Notes: a model not told the origin generated them from the sequence alone. 64,000 nucleotides of DNA from Sporosarcina sp. FSL K6-1522 (GCF_038622445.1 NZ_CP152019.1:2454501-2518500), one strand, 5' to 3'; counted from the stretch's first letter, positions 9,258 to 19,152 are shown. Numbers and translations: made by a program.

Positions 9258-10031
9258 ATGAATATTTACGTACTAGTAAAACGGACATTTGACACAGAGG
9301 AAAAGATTGCGGTTTCAAACGGAAAAATTGCGGAAGATGGTGCAGAATTCATCATCAATCCTTATGACGAATATGCGATTGAAGAAGCGATTCAAGTACG
9401 CGACGCAAACGAAGGCGAAGTAACAGTTATTACAATTGGTGACGAAGAGGCAGAAAAACAACTTCGCACAGCACTTGCGATGGGCGCTGACAAAGCGGTA
9501 CTCATTAATACTGAAGATGATTTAGATGAGATGGATGAATTTACAGCTGCTAAAATCATCGCTGAATATTTGAAAGACAAAGAAGCAGATTTAATCCTTG
9601 CAGGAAATGTCGCAATTGATGGTGGCTCAGGTCAAGTCGGCCCACGTGTTGCGGAATTGCTAGGCATTAACTATGTAACGACGATTACAAATCTTGAAAT
9701 CGACGGAACATCCGTGAAAATTGTTCGTGATGTTGAAGGCGATTCTGAAAATATTGAGACATCACTACCGTTGCTTGTTACAGCGCAACAAGGCTTAAAT
9801 GAGCCACGCTACCCATCACTTCCAGGAATCATGAAAGCGAAGAAAAAGCCGCTTGAAGAGCTTGAGCTTGATGATCTTGACCTCGATGAGGATGACGTAG
9901 CAGCAAAAACAGAAACAATTGAAGTGTATCTACCAGCACAAAAAGCGGCAGGCCGTGTTCTTGAAGGCGACATCGCTGATCAGGTGAAAGAACTAGTGTC
10001 GCTACTGCATTCAGAAGCGAAAGTAATCTAA
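9258..10031 (+). CDS. etfB: Electron transfer flavoprotein beta subunit
   Basis: A 257-residue EtfB. It pairs with EtfA to take electrons from acyl-CoA dehydrogenases. Family features include the N-terminal MNIYVLVKRTFDTEEKI, the AMP-site region ADLILAGNVAIDGGSGQVGP (about 115-135) and the recognition-loop motif PRYPSLPGIMKAKKKP (about 190). GGGGGAG precedes the ATG. It lies 27 bases after fadB and 90 bases before etfA. Confidence 0.93.
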   Translation: MNIYVLVKRTFDTEEKIAVSNGKIAEDGAEFIINPYDEYAIEEAIQVRDANEGEVTVITIGDEEAEKQLRTALAMGADKAVLINTEDDLDEMDEFTAAKIIAEYLKDKEADLILAGNVAIDGGSGQVGPRVAELLGINYVTTITNLEIDGTSVKIVRDVEGDSENIETSLPLLVTAQQGLNEPRYPSLPGIMKAKKKPLEELELDDLDLDEDDVAAKTETIEVYLPAQKAAGRVLEGDIADQVKELVSLLHSEAKVI

Positions 10032-10121
10032 CAGTAATCTACCGTGTTTAGCAAAGGTAGTCTTGTTCTAGTAAGTAGCGTAGTATATTCAAACTTTTAA
10101 ATGTAATCGGAGGGAATAGAG

Positions 10122-11099
10122 ATGTCTAAAAAAGTATTAGTTCTTGGGGAAGCACGAGAAGGTACGCTGCGTAACGTGTCATTTGAAGCGATTGCGGCTG
10201 CGAAGAAGATTTCTGGAGGCGGAGAAGTTGTCGGCGTATTGCTCGGCGATGCTGTTCAATCATTAGCGGCAGAAATGATTCAGTACGGAGCAGACCGTAT
10301 CGTTACTGTAGAACACCCACATTTGAAGCAATATACATCCGATGGCTTTGGCCAAGCGTTTATGGCTGTTTATGAGCAAGAGAATCCGGAAGCGGTTGTC
10401 TTTGGGCATACGGCTCTTGGGAAAGATCTATCGCCTAAAATCGCTAGTAAACTAGCATCTGGTTTGATTTCTGATGTGACGGATATCGAAGGGGAAGGTG
10501 ATGCAGCTGTATTCATCCGCCCAATCTATTCTGGTAAAGCATTTGAAAAAGTGCAGAATAAAGAAGGACTTCTGTTTATTACAGTACGTCCGAATAACAT
10601 CGCACCACTTGAGCAGGATGCAGGCCGCACGGGCGATAGCTCTGCGGTATCGGTTGATATTACAAACCTTCGTACAATCATTGCTGAAGTCGTTCGTAAA
10701 TCGACAGAGGGTGTTGATCTTTCTGAGGCGAAAGTGGTTGTTGCGGGTGGACGTGGCGTGAAGAGTGCGGAAGGATTTGAGCCATTACAGGAACTTGCGA
10801 ATCTTCTTGGTGGAGCAATCGGTGCATCTCGCGGTGCTTGTGACGCGGATTACTGTGACTACTCTTTGCAAATTGGACAAACAGGTAAAGTCGTAACACC
10901 TGATTTGTACATTGCAGCAGGGATTTCAGGTGCAATCCAGCATATGGCTGGGATGTCCAATTCAAAAGTAATCGTTGCCATCAACAAAGACCCTGAAGCG
11001 AACATCTTCAAAGTAGCGGACTATGGAATTGTTGGCGATTTGTTTGAAGTAATCCCGATGATGATCGAAGAAATTAAACAATTGAAAGTCGGCGTGTGA
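10122..11099 (+). CDS. etfA: Electron transfer flavoprotein alpha subunit
   Basis: A 325-residue EtfA with the FAD-binding C-terminal domain: [18 protein letters not shown] (about residues 205-222), [39 protein letters not shown] in pieces, and the end [23 protein letters not shown]. The N-terminal domain (1-190) matches the EtfB-contacting domain. A ribosome site GGAGGG lies 8 nt upstream. A terminator follows, so this ends the beta-oxidation cluster. Confidence 0.94.
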   Translation: MSKKVLVLGEAREGTLRNVSFEAIAAAKKISGGGEVVGVLLGDAVQSLAAEMIQYGADRIVTVEHPHLKQYTSDGFGQAFMAVYEQENPEAVVFGHTALGKDLSPKIASKLASGLISDVTDIEGEGDAAVFIRPIYSGKAFEKVQNKEGLLFITVRPNNIAPLEQDAGRTGDSSAVSVDITNLRTIIAEVVRKSTEGVDLSEAKVVVAGGRGVKSAEGFEPLQELANLLGGAIGASRGACDADYCDYSLQIGQTGKVVTPDLYIAAGISGAIQHMAGMSNSKVIVAINKDPEANIFKVADYGIVGDLFEVIPMMIEEIKQLKVGV

Positions 11100-11118
11100 G
11101 TCCAATAAAGCTTAAAGT

Positions 11119-11153
11119 AAAAGCTCCCTTTTATTTAAGAGGGAGCTTTTACT
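11119..11153 (+). terminator. Rho-independent terminator after etfA
   Basis: AAAAGCTCCC (11119-11128) pairs with GGGAGCTTTT (11141-11150) around a 12-nt loop. It is symmetric enough to work in both directions. Confidence 0.88.
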
Positions 11154-11190
11154 TGTGACGGGCATATAGTTAGCGGCTCCATGTGCCGCA

Positions 11191-11199
11191 TGCTATAAT
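11191..11199 (+). promoter_or_regulatory. Extended -10 promoter element for trxA
   Basis: TGCTATAAT is a perfect extended -10 sequence 66 bases before trxA. The matching -35 position holds a poor hexamer, as is common with extended -10 promoters. Confidence 0.5.
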
Positions 11200-11265
11200 A
11201 CAAGCAGAGCTATTCAATACACATGTTGTTCAATTGAACACGAATTTTGAGGAGGAAATTTCAAT

Positions 11266-11580
11266 ATGGCTATCATTAATGCAACAGATCAAACATTTGC
11301 AGAGAATATTAAAGAAGGACTTGTCCTTGTGGATTTTTGGGCACCTTGGTGTGGACCTTGTAAAATGATCGCTCCAGTTCTTGAAGAACTTGATGGCGAT
11401 ATCGATGGTAAAGCGAGCATTGTAAAAGTAGACGTTGACGATAACCAAGGAACTGCAAGCAACTACGGCGTTATGTCTATCCCAACATTGATCCTATTCA
11501 AAGATGGAGAAATCGTTGACAAAGTTGTTGGCTTCAAACCGAAAGAAGCACTTGCTGAACTAATCGAAAAACACGCGTAA
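11266..11580 (+). CDS. trxA: Thioredoxin
   Basis: A 104-residue thioredoxin, full length for the family, a general disulfide reductase. The active site [18 protein letters not shown] (about residues 25-42) carries the CGPC redox pair. The cis-proline is in [13 protein letters not shown] (about 71-83) and the C-terminal helix in [19 protein letters not shown] lies 11 nt before the ATG. It sits alone between two terminators, next to uvrC as in B. subtilis. Confidence 0.96.
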   Translation: MAIINATDQTFAENIKEGLVLVDFWAPWCGPCKMIAPVLEELDGDIDGKASIVKVDVDDNQGTASNYGVMSIPTLILFKDGEIVDKVVGFKPKEALAELIEKHA

Positions 11581-11625
11581 TTTCTGACAGTAGAGGAGAC
11601 TTCCTGCTGAATAATTCAATAGAAT

Positions 11626-11658
11626 AACCGGGTCCCTTCATTGGTGCCCGGTTTTTTT
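11626..11658 (+). terminator. Rho-independent terminator after trxA
   Basis: AACCGGG (11626-11632) pairs with CCCGGTT (11647-11653) and runs into T's. It lies directly before the uvrC ribosome site. Confidence 0.85.
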
Positions 11659-11673
11659 GGGTAGGTGAAAAAT

Positions 11674-13467
11674 GTGAATGAACTAATTGGACAAAAACTA
11701 GCGATTTTACCGGAGTTGCCGGGCTGTTATTTGATGAAAGACCGGCAAGGGACTGTCATTTATGTTGGAAAAGCCAAGGTGCTTAAAAATCGTGTTCGCA
11801 GTTATTTTACGGGCAGTCACGATGCAAAAACGCAACGGCTCGTTGGTGAAATTGAAGATTTTGAGTATATTGTGACGTCGTCCAACATCGAAGCGCTAGT
11901 ATTAGAATTAAATCTTATTAAACAGTACGATCCTAAATACAATATCATGCTAAAGGATGATAAGAGCTACCCCTATTTAAAGCTAACTGCAGAACGTCAT
12001 CCGAAGCTTATTATTACGCGGCAGGTGAAAAAGGATAAAGGAAAATATTTTGGCCCTTATCCGAATGCTTATGCGGCAGGGGAAACGAAGAAGTTATTAG
12101 ATCGACTTTACCCATATCGGAAATGCCATACACTGCCGGATCGCGTTTGTTTGTATTATCATCTCGGACAGTGTTTAGCACCTTGCGTTAATGAGGTAGA
12201 GGATGAAACATATAAAGAAATGTTCGACGATATTACCCGTTTTTTAAACGGCGGTTATAAGAGTGTCAAGAAAGAATTGACTGAAAAAATGTCGGCTGCT
12301 GCGGAAAACTTGGAGTTTGAAAGGGCGAAAGAATACCGCGATCAAATTGTCAATATTGAAGCTGTTATGGAGAAACAAGCAATGACGATGAATGACTTTA
12401 CAGACAGGGACATCTTTGGCTTTTTTGTGGATAGAGGTTGGATGTGTGTGCAAGTATTTTTCGTTAGGCAAGGGAAATTGATTGAACGGGATGTATCGAT
12501 TTTTCCGCTCTATCAAGACCCTGCGGATGAGCTGTTGACCTTCATTGGTCAATTTTACGGCAAATCGGAGCATCTATTGCCGAAGGAAATTCTTTTACCG
12601 CAAGGGATGGATAGTGAGCTTGTTCAACAATTGTTACAGGTGAATGTATTGATTCCACAACGTGGCAAGAAGAAATCACTTGTGGATCTTGCAGGTAAAA
12701 ATGCAGAAATTTCATTAGGAGAAAAATTTCAATTGATTGAGCGACAGGAATTGCGAACAATTGGTGCGTGTGAAGAGTTAGGCGAGGCGATGAATATCGC
12801 TGTACCACTTCGCATTGAGGCGTTTGATAACTCGCATACATATGGCGCAGACCCTGTTTCGGCAATGGTGTCATTTGTCGATGGCAAACCGAATCGTAAA
12901 GATTATCGGAAATACAAAACGCAAACTGCTGCAGCGCATGATGATTACGCAGCGATGCGTGAAGTCGTTAGAAGGCGCTATGTGCGTGTCTTGAAGGACG
13001 GGCTACCGTTGCCTGATCTCATTGTTATTGACGGTGGTAAAGGGCATATGGAAGCTGCACGTGAAATAATTGAAGACGAATTGGGCTTATCCATTCCGAT
13101 TGCGGGGCTTGCAAAGGATGATAAGCACCAGACTGCACAGTTGTTGTACGGCAATCCCATTGAAATGATTGCGCTTAAAAGAACGAGCGAGGCATTCTAT
13201 TTACTGCAGCGCATTCAAGACGAGGTGCACCGCTTTGCCATTACGTTCCATCGCCAACGACGGGAAACGAATTCACTTGTATCGGCATTGGATGGTTTGC
13301 CAGGCGTTGGGCCGAAGCGGAAAAAGTTGTTATTAAAACATTTTGGTTCAGTGAAGAAGATTCGAGAAGCATCAGCCGAAGCGTTGCGAGAAGCTGGTTT
13401 GCCTACCAAAATTGCTGAGTCGGTAGCAGTATATTTTCATGAAGAGGCATTGCGGGAAGATAAATAG
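11674..13467 (+). CDS. uvrC: Excinuclease ABC subunit C
   Basis: A 597-residue UvrC, the dual-incision nuclease of nucleotide excision repair. The N-terminal GIY-YIG domain contains LPGCYLMKD and [14 protein letters not shown]; a cysteine cluster [21 protein letters not shown] (spread over about 145-170) follows. A UVR motif ([11 protein letters not shown], about 215) and the RNase H-like C-terminal nuclease ([30 protein letters not shown]) are present. Tandem helix-hairpin-helix motifs ([19 protein letters not shown]) end the protein. A GTG start is chosen because TAGGTG lies 6 nt upstream. Confidence 0.95.
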   Translation: MNELIGQKLAILPELPGCYLMKDRQGTVIYVGKAKVLKNRVRSYFTGSHDAKTQRLVGEIEDFEYIVTSSNIEALVLELNLIKQYDPKYNIMLKDDKSYPYLKLTAERHPKLIITRQVKKDKGKYFGPYPNAYAAGETKKLLDRLYPYRKCHTLPDRVCLYYHLGQCLAPCVNEVEDETYKEMFDDITRFLNGGYKSVKKELTEKMSAAAENLEFERAKEYRDQIVNIEAVMEKQAMTMNDFTDRDIFGFFVDRGWMCVQVFFVRQGKLIERDVSIFPLYQDPADELLTFIGQFYGKSEHLLPKEILLPQGMDSELVQQLLQVNVLIPQRGKKKSLVDLAGKNAEISLGEKFQLIERQELRTIGACEELGEAMNIAVPLRIEAFDNSHTYGADPVSAMVSFVDGKPNRKDYRKYKTQTAAAHDDYAAMREVVRRRYVRVLKDGLPLPDLIVIDGGKGHMEAAREIIEDELGLSIPIAGLAKDDKHQTAQLLYGNPIEMIALKRTSEAFYLLQRIQDEVHRFAITFHRQRRETNSLVSALDGLPGVGPKRKKLLLKHFGSVKKIREASAEALREAGLPTKIAESVAVYFHEEALREDK

Positions 13468-13574
13468 TATGGTAGAGTGAATGCACTGAATTTTTTCACT
13501 TACAAAGATAGCTATGTTCGGAATGCAGGGGGATGTACTTTCCAGCATTTTGACTATCAATTTCATAAAGTGAG

Positions 13575-13800
13575 GATAGAGGTGCGGATGCCAATAGTAC
13601 ATCCTTGGAGGGCGGCAGCCTGAAGAGAGGGGTGGAAAGGGGTACCCGCCGAAGCAGACGAGTCACTGCCAGGTCGTTGTGCTGGATTTCCATTGAACAA
13701 GTGGGAGTCTGTCAGGTACTAATACCTGGAGAGCTATCCGTATGGAGTTTTTTAGTGATGCTCCAATCGGACCGGCTCTCAATCTTGAGGGCCGTTTTTG
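13575..13800 (+). promoter_or_regulatory. Lysine riboswitch (L box) with terminator
   Basis: The lysC leader has the conserved L-box pieces in order: GAGGTGCGG, CAATAGTA, TTGGAGGG, GAAGAG, CCGAAG, GTGCTGG, GTCTGTCAG and TGGAGAGCTATC. These are core nucleotides of the lysine aptamer. An expression platform follows: CGGCTCTCAA (13773-13782) pairs with TTGAGGGCCG (13785-13794) before T's, a terminator formed when lysine is bound. It would lower aspartokinase synthesis when lysine is plentiful. The 5' boundary is approximate. Confidence 0.93.
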
Positions 13801-13829
13801 CGTTCAGGTGGAAAATGGAGGAAGAAAAA

Positions 13830-15047
13830 ATGGTGCGTGTTGTTATGAAATTCGGCGGTACATCTGTAGCAAATCCTGAAAGAATTGCCCGCGCGGCAAA
13901 GCTTGCAGTTGGAGAAGTGAAACGTGGGAATCAAGTAGCTGTCATTGTTTCCGCAATGGGGAAAACAACCGATGAGTTATTGAGCTTGGCTAAAGAAGTG
14001 AATCCGCAAGCGGGGAGTCGGGAGCTTGATATGTTATTGTCGACGGGTGAGCAAGTGACGGCATCCCTTTTGGCAATGGCGATTGCAGCTGAAGGCGTAA
14101 AAGCGCAATCCTATACAGGGTGGCAAGCAGGTGTGACAACCGAATCTGTTCACGGTAATGCGCGAATCGAGCAAGTGACCGCGGACAGAATTACATCTGC
14201 ATTGGATGCTGGTGTAGTGGCGGTAATTACAGGTTTTCAAGGAATGGATGCCAACGGGGAAGTGACAACACTTGGACGCGGTGGTTCAGATACGAGTGCA
14301 GTTGCTGTTGCGATTGCCCTGAATGCAGCGATTTGCGACATTTATACAGATGTGGAAGGGGTGTTCACAACAGATCCGAGATTGATTGGCAAAGCGAAGA
14401 AGCTTGAAGAAATTTCATATGATGAAATGCTTGAAATCGCAAATCTTGGCGCAGGGGTTTTACATCCAAGAGCGGTGGAGTTTGCTAAAAATCATCAAAT
14501 GCCACTTCGTGTAAGACCTGCCCATGTAGACGGAGAAGGAACAATCATCAAGGAGGAAATTGATTTGGAAAACAATCTTATTGTCCGAGGTGTCGCTTTT
14601 GAGCGTGACATCGTTCGGGTGACTGTATTATATGACACACCGTTTAATGGTTCGCTTGCAAATATTTTTACAACGCTTGCACAATGTCATATTAACGTGG
14701 ACATTATTGTTCAAACTATTCGAGAAGATGCACAGCCTTCTGTATCATTTTCGATTAAGAAAGAAGACTTCGCGGAGACGATGAACGTGTTGGAGACGAA
14801 TAAAGAAGCGCTCGGTTATCGACGCGTTGAATTCGAAGTGGGGCTTGCGAAAGTATCGATTGTAGGCAGTGGTATGGTATCGAATCCAGGTGTTGCGGCA
14901 CAAATGTTTGATACACTCCGCATTGCATCTGTCCCAGTGAAAATGGTCAGTACGTCTGAAATTAAAGTGTCGGTCGTTGTCCCAGAACCGAATATGGAGA
15001 AGTCGGTCGCAGCGTTACATGAGCAGTTCGGCTTGGACGTGCAGTAA
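13830..15047 (+). CDS. lysC: Aspartate kinase, lysine-regulated (alpha subunit)
   Basis: A 405-residue aspartokinase II type enzyme. It phosphorylates aspartate, the first step to lysine, methionine, threonine and diaminopimelate. The kinase domain opens with MKFGGTSVANPERI (about residues 6-20) and includes TLGRGGSDTSAVA (about 147). The C-terminal third holds two ACT domains, with SIVGSGMVSNPGVAAQMF near 350. The start follows GGAGGAAG by 6 nt. A lysine riboswitch precedes it and an internal start appears to give a separate beta subunit. The longer upstream reading frame is riboswitch sequence, not protein. Confidence 0.94.
   Translation: MVRVVMKFGGTSVANPERIARAAKLAVGEVKRGNQVAVIVSAMGKTTDELLSLAKEVNPQAGSRELDMLLSTGEQVTASLLAMAIAAEGVKAQSYTGWQAGVTTESVHGNARIEQVTADRITSALDAGVVAVITGFQGMDANGEVTTLGRGGSDTSAVAVAIALNAAICDIYTDVEGVFTTDPRLIGKAKKLEEISYDEMLEIANLGAGVLHPRAVEFAKNHQMPLRVRPAHVDGEGTIIKEEIDLENNLIVRGVAFERDIVRVTVLYDTPFNGSLANIFTTLAQCHINVDIIVQTIREDAQPSVSFSIKKEDFAETMNVLETNKEALGYRRVEFEVGLAKVSIVGSGMVSNPGVAAQMFDTLRIASVPVKMVSTSEIKVSVVVPEPNMEKSVAALHEQFGLDVQ
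14565..15047 (+). CDS. lysC: Aspartokinase beta subunit from internal start
   Basis: An in-frame TTG at codon 246 of lysC has AAGGAGG exactly 8 nt upstream (14550-14556), unusually strong for the inside of a gene. Translation from here gives a 160-residue protein made only of the two ACT domains, starting LENNLIVRGVAF. B. subtilis aspartokinase II is known to make a beta subunit by internal initiation at about the same codon; here the codon would be TTG rather than ATG. Confidence 0.7.
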   Translation: MENNLIVRGVAFERDIVRVTVLYDTPFNGSLANIFTTLAQCHINVDIIVQTIREDAQPSVSFSIKKEDFAETMNVLETNKEALGYRRVEFEVGLAKVSIVGSGMVSNPGVAAQMFDTLRIASVPVKMVSTSEIKVSVVVPEPNMEKSVAALHEQFGLDVQ

Positions 15048-15063
15048 CACTAGATAGGCATAC

Positions 15064-15099
15064 AAAAGAGGCGGATCCGATAAGGAGTACGCCTCTTTT
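15064..15099. terminator. Bidirectional terminator between lysC and yslB
   Basis: AAAAGAGGCG (15064-15073) pairs with CGCCTCTTTT (15090-15099), giving T tracts on both strands between two convergent genes. Confidence 0.88.
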
Positions 15100-15104
15100 A
15101 TGTT

Positions 15105-15527
15105 TTAGATTGTTGTTTTTACATCCCATTTCACGTGGAAACGGACAAGGCCATCTTTAGCCCTAACTTCACCATAGCATTCTGTTAAAAAACCATTCAA
15201 CTTTTGAAATTGCTCTGCAACGAAACCCGCTTCAAGTTGACAGGAACGATTTTCGGTCGTTGTAATATCGCCTTTGGTCATCGTATAGAACGCTTCATCT
15301 TTCGTTGTTTTCTCTAGAACGAGAGCACCCCAACCCGCTTCTATAAAAAAAGCAGGCACTTCTTCTATACTGAAAACGGGGAATTTTCTTGCAATTTCCT
15401 TTCCTACCCAATAAAGAATTTCATCTTCATGTTTACCTAAAATACTAGGAATTACGTGATCTCGTAAAATTTCGTAGCCGAAACGAGTTGGTGAGTTGTA
15501 TGTAGTGTTTTCCAATAGAGTATACAA
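15105..15527 (-). CDS. yslB: YslB-like DUF2507 protein
   Basis: About 140 residues of the DUF2507 family (YslB), related in fold to V4R-type small-molecule domains. Visible family blocks are GYEILRDHVIPSILG, EILYWVGKEIARKF, IEEVPAFFIEAGWG and SCQLEAGFVAEQFQ, ending VRFHVKWDV. The start is uncertain: I chose a TTG that gives the 18-residue lead typical of homologues, but AAAGGGA abuts it, and a second TTG 12 nt later is possible. It lies between lysC and sdhC, as yslB does in B. subtilis. Function unknown. Confidence 0.8.
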   Translation of the reverse strand: MYTLLENTTYNSPTRFGYEILRDHVIPSILGKHEDEILYWVGKEIARKFPVFSIEEVPAFFIEAGWGALVLEKTTKDEAFYTMTKGDITTTENRSCQLEAGFVAEQFQKLNGFLTECYGEVRAKDGLVRFHVKWDVKTTI

Positions 15528-15605
15528 TCCCTTTCGGATAAATATGAATGTCGTGCTGTCTTCTATAAAATAGGAAAGTGAACACAGCAAAAAACAGACA
15601 TCGTC

Positions 15606-15634
15606 TTGACCTCTTCAAAACAGAGGAGTACAAT
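15606..15634 (+). promoter_or_regulatory. Sigma-A promoter of sdhCAB
   Basis: TTGACC (15606-15611), 17 bp, TACAAT (15629-15634). It lies 111 bases before sdhC and leaves a leader of about 100 nt in which I see no recognisable riboswitch. Confidence 0.7.
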
Positions 15635-15744
15635 GGACATGTTCTAATATTGTAACACGAAGAGTGAAGCCGTCAACGGGTGTTCATGTCGAAACGATGA
15701 CAGACGTTGAATGGTGAACTCAGTAATAAGGGAGGGTAAAAGAC

Positions 15745-16353
15745 TTGTCGAGAGAATCAGATTTCTACTTGCGCCGTCTTCACTCATTGCTCGGAATTAT
15801 TCCGGTTGGGCTTTTTGTTGCTCAACACTTGGTCATTAACCATTTTGCAACGCGCGGCGAAGAAGCATTCAACACTGCATCTAATTTCATGGGGAACTTA
15901 CCATTCGTTCTGTTCTTAGAATGGTTCGTCATCTACATCCCACTTATGTTCCATGCGTTTTACGGCCTGTACATAGCTTTCACAGCAAAAAATAACGTAC
16001 AACGCTTCGGTACTTTCCGCAACTGGATGTTCATGTTGCAACGGATTACAGGGGTATTCCTTGTTATCTTTATCGCATGGCACATCTTTGAAACGAGAAT
16101 CCAGAAGGCGTTGGGTGCTACTGTGGATTACAACATGATGGCTGACATCTTAGCGAATCCATTTATGCTTGCATTCTACATTGCAGGTGTTATTGCAGCG
16201 ACGTTCCACTTGGCAAACGGATTATGGTCATTCCTTGTCACTTGGGGACTTGCACAATCACCACGATCACAAAAAATCGTTACATACGTTACGATTGTCG
16301 TATTCTTAGTACTTGCTACAATCGGCGTTCAAGCACTATTCGCATTTGTTTGA
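15745..16353 (+). CDS. sdhC: Succinate dehydrogenase cytochrome b558 subunit
   Basis: A 202-residue di-haem membrane anchor of the Bacillus-type succinate:menaquinone reductase. There are five hydrophobic segments, around residues 13-32, 55-75, 92-113, 130-155 and 175-200. Candidate axial haem histidines lie in RLHSLLGIIPVGLF, QHLVINHF, MFHAFYG, AWHIFE and FHLANGLW. A TTG start follows GGGAGGG. It leads sdhCAB; the 248-nt gap to sdhA is unusually long and holds a repeat. Confidence 0.92.
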   Translation: MSRESDFYLRRLHSLLGIIPVGLFVAQHLVINHFATRGEEAFNTASNFMGNLPFVLFLEWFVIYIPLMFHAFYGLYIAFTAKNNVQRFGTFRNWMFMLQRITGVFLVIFIAWHIFETRIQKALGATVDYNMMADILANPFMLAFYIAGVIAATFHLANGLWSFLVTWGLAQSPRSQKIVTYVTIVVFLVLATIGVQALFAFV

Positions 16354-16447
16354 GTCATAAGATGATTTATCTGAATTCAGCAGACCTCCCTTTTCTCAAA
16401 GTGGTGGGATGAATGCAAGTGGTTTTACTGTTCAGTGGGATTTTTAA

Positions 16448-16552
16448 GCTCCGGCTGAACTCAGATAAAGCCTCCGGCGGATGTCACGGATTTTTAAGGG
16501 GAGCCTTTTGAGCGAGCTCGAAAAAATCCGGACGCAATTACGCTGAGGCGTA
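16448..16552. repeat. Intergenic repeat between sdhC and sdhA
   Basis: GC-rich non-coding segment containing GCCTCCGGCGGATGTCAC (16470-16487). The same 18 bases occur inverted at 50724-50741, and the flanks (pieces like GCTGAAC and GATTTTT) also match with a few changes. It is probably a dispersed intergenic repeat of this genome. A piece resembling GGCGTAAT.GATTG also lies at about 158-171, before zapA. Confidence 0.6.
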
Positions 16553-16601
16553 ATCGATTGAAGAAATAAAGATCACTGATAATTTGAGGAGTGAAACAAT
16601 A

Positions 16602-18356
16602 ATGGCGAAAAGCAGATTGATTGTCGTCGGCGGCGGACTTGCAGGCTTGATGGCGGTCATCAAAGCGGCGGAAGAAGGTACGCCGGTTGACCTGTTCTCA
16701 CTTGTCCCGGTTAAACGTTCACACTCCGTATGTGCACAAGGCGGCATTAACGGAGCGGTAAACACGAAAGGTGAAGGTGACTCACCGGACATTCACTTGG
16801 ATGACACGGTTTACGGCGGAGACTTCCTTGCGAATCAACCACCTGTTAAGGCGATGACAGACGCAGCACCAGGAATCATTCACTTGCTAGACCGGATGGG
16901 CGTTATGTTCAACCGTACACCTGAGGGCCTATTGGATTTCAGACGTTTCGGAGGAACGCTACACCACCGTACAGCATTTGCGGGTGCAACAACTGGACAA
17001 CAACTTTTATATGCACTAGATGAGCAAGTTCGAAGCCATGAGGTTTCTGGACTTGTGACGAAATATGAGCACTGGGAGTTCCTCGGTGTTGTTCTTGACG
17101 AAGACGGCGTATGTCGTGGTATTAAAGCACAAAACCTTAAAACAATGGAAATCAAAGCCTTCAAAGGTGATGCGGTCATTATGGCAACAGGTGGACCTGG
17201 AATCATCTTCGGGAAAACGACAAACTCTGTCATTAATACAGGATCTGCGGCTTCTATCGTTTATCAACAAGGTGCTCACTATGCAAACGGTGAGTTCATT
17301 CAAATTCACCCAACAGCAATTCCAGGGGACGATAAACTACGTCTCATGAGTGAATCTGCACGTGGTGAAGGTGGACGTGTTTGGACATACAAAGACGGCA
17401 AACCTTGGTACTTCTTAGAAGAAAAATACCCGGCTTACGGAAATCTTGTACCACGTGACGTTGCGACACGTGAGATTTTTGATGTCTGCGTTAACCAAAA
17501 GCTTGGTATTAACGGTGAAAACATGGTATACCTAGACCTTTCTCATAAGGATCCAAAAGAGCTTGATATCAAGCTTGGTGGGATCATTGAAATTTATGAG
17601 AAATTCACTGGTGATGACCCACGGAAATTGCCAATGAAAATCTTCCCAGCTGTTCACTATTCAATGGGTGGACTATGGGTGGATTACGATCAGATGACAA
17701 ATATTCCAGGTCTGTTTGCGGCTGGAGAATGTGATTATTCACAGCATGGTGCAAACCGTCTTGGTGCAAACTCACTTCTTTCAGCAATTTACGGCGGAAT
17801 GGTTGCAGGACCAAATGCTGTTCATTACATGAAAGGCTTGAAACGCACTGCTGAAGAACTACCTTCTACAATTTTCGACGCAGCAGTGAAAGAAGAGCAA
17901 CAGAAGTGGGATGACACGCTCAAAATGAATGGTACTGAGAACGCTTATGTCCTTCACAAAGAGCTTGGCGAATGGATGACAGATAACGTAACAGTGGTTC
18001 GTTACAACGACAAACTACAACAGACAGACGATAAAATCGTAGAGCTTCTTGAGCGTTACGAAAATATCAATATGACAGATACACAGCAATGGTCTAACCA
18101 AGGCGCAACGTTTACGCGTCAGTTGAAAAACATGCTATACTTAGCACGTGTTATTACTCTCGGAGCACTGAACCGTGATGAGAGCCGTGGCGCTCATTAC
18201 AAACCAGACTTCCCGAACCGTGATGACGAGAAATTCATGAAAACAACGATGGCGAAATTTGACGGTAAATCTGCACCGATTTTCCACTATGAAGAGATTG
18301 ATGTGTCTCTCGTAGCGCCACGTAAACGCGACTACTCCGCGACGAAAGGAGAATGA
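16602..18356 (+). CDS. sdhA: Succinate dehydrogenase flavoprotein subunit
   Basis: A 584-residue SdhA that oxidises succinate to fumarate. The N-terminal FAD site is IVVGGGLAGLMAVIKAAEEG. The flavinylation histidine lies in HSVCAQGGINGAVNTKGEGD (near residue 45). The substrate and catalytic region includes HPTAIPGDDKLRLMSESARGEGG in parts and RLGANSLLSAIYGG. An ATG preceded by GAGGAGTG is chosen over an upstream in-frame codon. It is followed after 5 bases by sdhB. Confidence 0.96.
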   Translation: MAKSRLIVVGGGLAGLMAVIKAAEEGTPVDLFSLVPVKRSHSVCAQGGINGAVNTKGEGDSPDIHLDDTVYGGDFLANQPPVKAMTDAAPGIIHLLDRMGVMFNRTPEGLLDFRRFGGTLHHRTAFAGATTGQQLLYALDEQVRSHEVSGLVTKYEHWEFLGVVLDEDGVCRGIKAQNLKTMEIKAFKGDAVIMATGGPGIIFGKTTNSVINTGSAASIVYQQGAHYANGEFIQIHPTAIPGDDKLRLMSESARGEGGRVWTYKDGKPWYFLEEKYPAYGNLVPRDVATREIFDVCVNQKLGINGENMVYLDLSHKDPKELDIKLGGIIEIYEKFTGDDPRKLPMKIFPAVHYSMGGLWVDYDQMTNIPGLFAAGECDYSQHGANRLGANSLLSAIYGGMVAGPNAVHYMKGLKRTAEELPSTIFDAAVKEEQQKWDDTLKMNGTENAYVLHKELGEWMTDNVTVVRYNDKLQQTDDKIVELLERYENINMTDTQQWSNQGATFTRQLKNMLYLARVITLGALNRDESRGAHYKPDFPNRDDEKFMKTTMAKFDGKSAPIFHYEEIDVSLVAPRKRDYSATKGE

Positions 18357-18361
18357 CGTAA

Positions 18362-19141
18362 ATGAGCGAGCAACAAACTGCAACGAAAACAGTGCATTTT
18401 AAAATTCGTCGGCAGGATACAGCTGATTCTCAACCGTATTGGGAAGAATTCAAATTAGATTATAGACCGAATATGAACGTTATTTCTGCTTTAATGGAAA
18501 TTCGTCGGAACCCAGTCAATGCGGAAGGTAAGAAAACAACGCCAATTAACTGGGACATGAACTGTCTTGAGGAAGTTTGTGGAGCATGTTCAATGGTTAT
18601 CAATGGCCGTCCACGTCAATCGTGTACAGCTCTTGTTGACAAATTGACACAGCCAATCACACTTGAACCGATGAAAACATTCCCAGTCGTTCGTGACTTG
18701 ATTGTTGACAGAGAGTTCATGTTTGATTCCTTGAAAAAAATCAAGGCATGGGTTCCAATCGACGGAACGTATGACCTTGGAGAAGGTCCGCGTATGCCTG
18801 AGCGTAAACGCCAATGGGCTTACGAACTATCGAAATGTATGACTTGTGGTGTTTGTCTTGAAGCGTGTCCAAACGTTAATGACAACACAAACTTCATGGG
18901 TCCTGCATTGCTGTCACAAGTTCGTCTATTTAACACGCATCCAACAGGTGCGATGAACAAGGACGAGCGTCTAGCAGCACTTATGACAGATGGTGGTATC
19001 GGTGAATGTGGTAACTCACAAAACTGTGTAGTGGCATGTCCGAAAGGCATTCCATTGACAACGTCAATCGCTGCGATGAACCGTGCAACGACTGTCCAAA
19101 TGTTTAAAAACTTCTTCGGAAGCGACCATATGGTAGACTGA
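18362..19141 (+). CDS. sdhB: Succinate dehydrogenase iron-sulfur subunit
   Basis: A 259-residue SdhB that carries electrons from SdhA flavin to menaquinone. The N-terminal [2Fe-2S] ligands are in CLEEVCGACSMVINGRPRQSC (cysteines at about 63, 68, 71, 83). The C-terminal clusters are in CMTCGVCLEACP and CGNSQNCVVACPKGIPL. All cluster cysteines appear present. A terminator follows. Confidence 0.96.
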   Translation: MSEQQTATKTVHFKIRRQDTADSQPYWEEFKLDYRPNMNVISALMEIRRNPVNAEGKKTTPINWDMNCLEEVCGACSMVINGRPRQSCTALVDKLTQPITLEPMKTFPVVRDLIVDREFMFDSLKKIKAWVPIDGTYDLGEGPRMPERKRQWAYELSKCMTCGVCLEACPNVNDNTNFMGPALLSQVRLFNTHPTGAMNKDERLAALMTDGGIGECGNSQNCVVACPKGIPLTTSIAAMNRATTVQMFKNFFGSDHMVD

Positions 19142-19152
19142 TTGTAGTTTTG

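Noticed and set aside
13605-13829. Open frame extending lysC upstream by 75 codons
   Set aside because: It is the lysine riboswitch; conserved L-box nucleotides and a terminator explain it, and a ribosome site marks the 13830 start.
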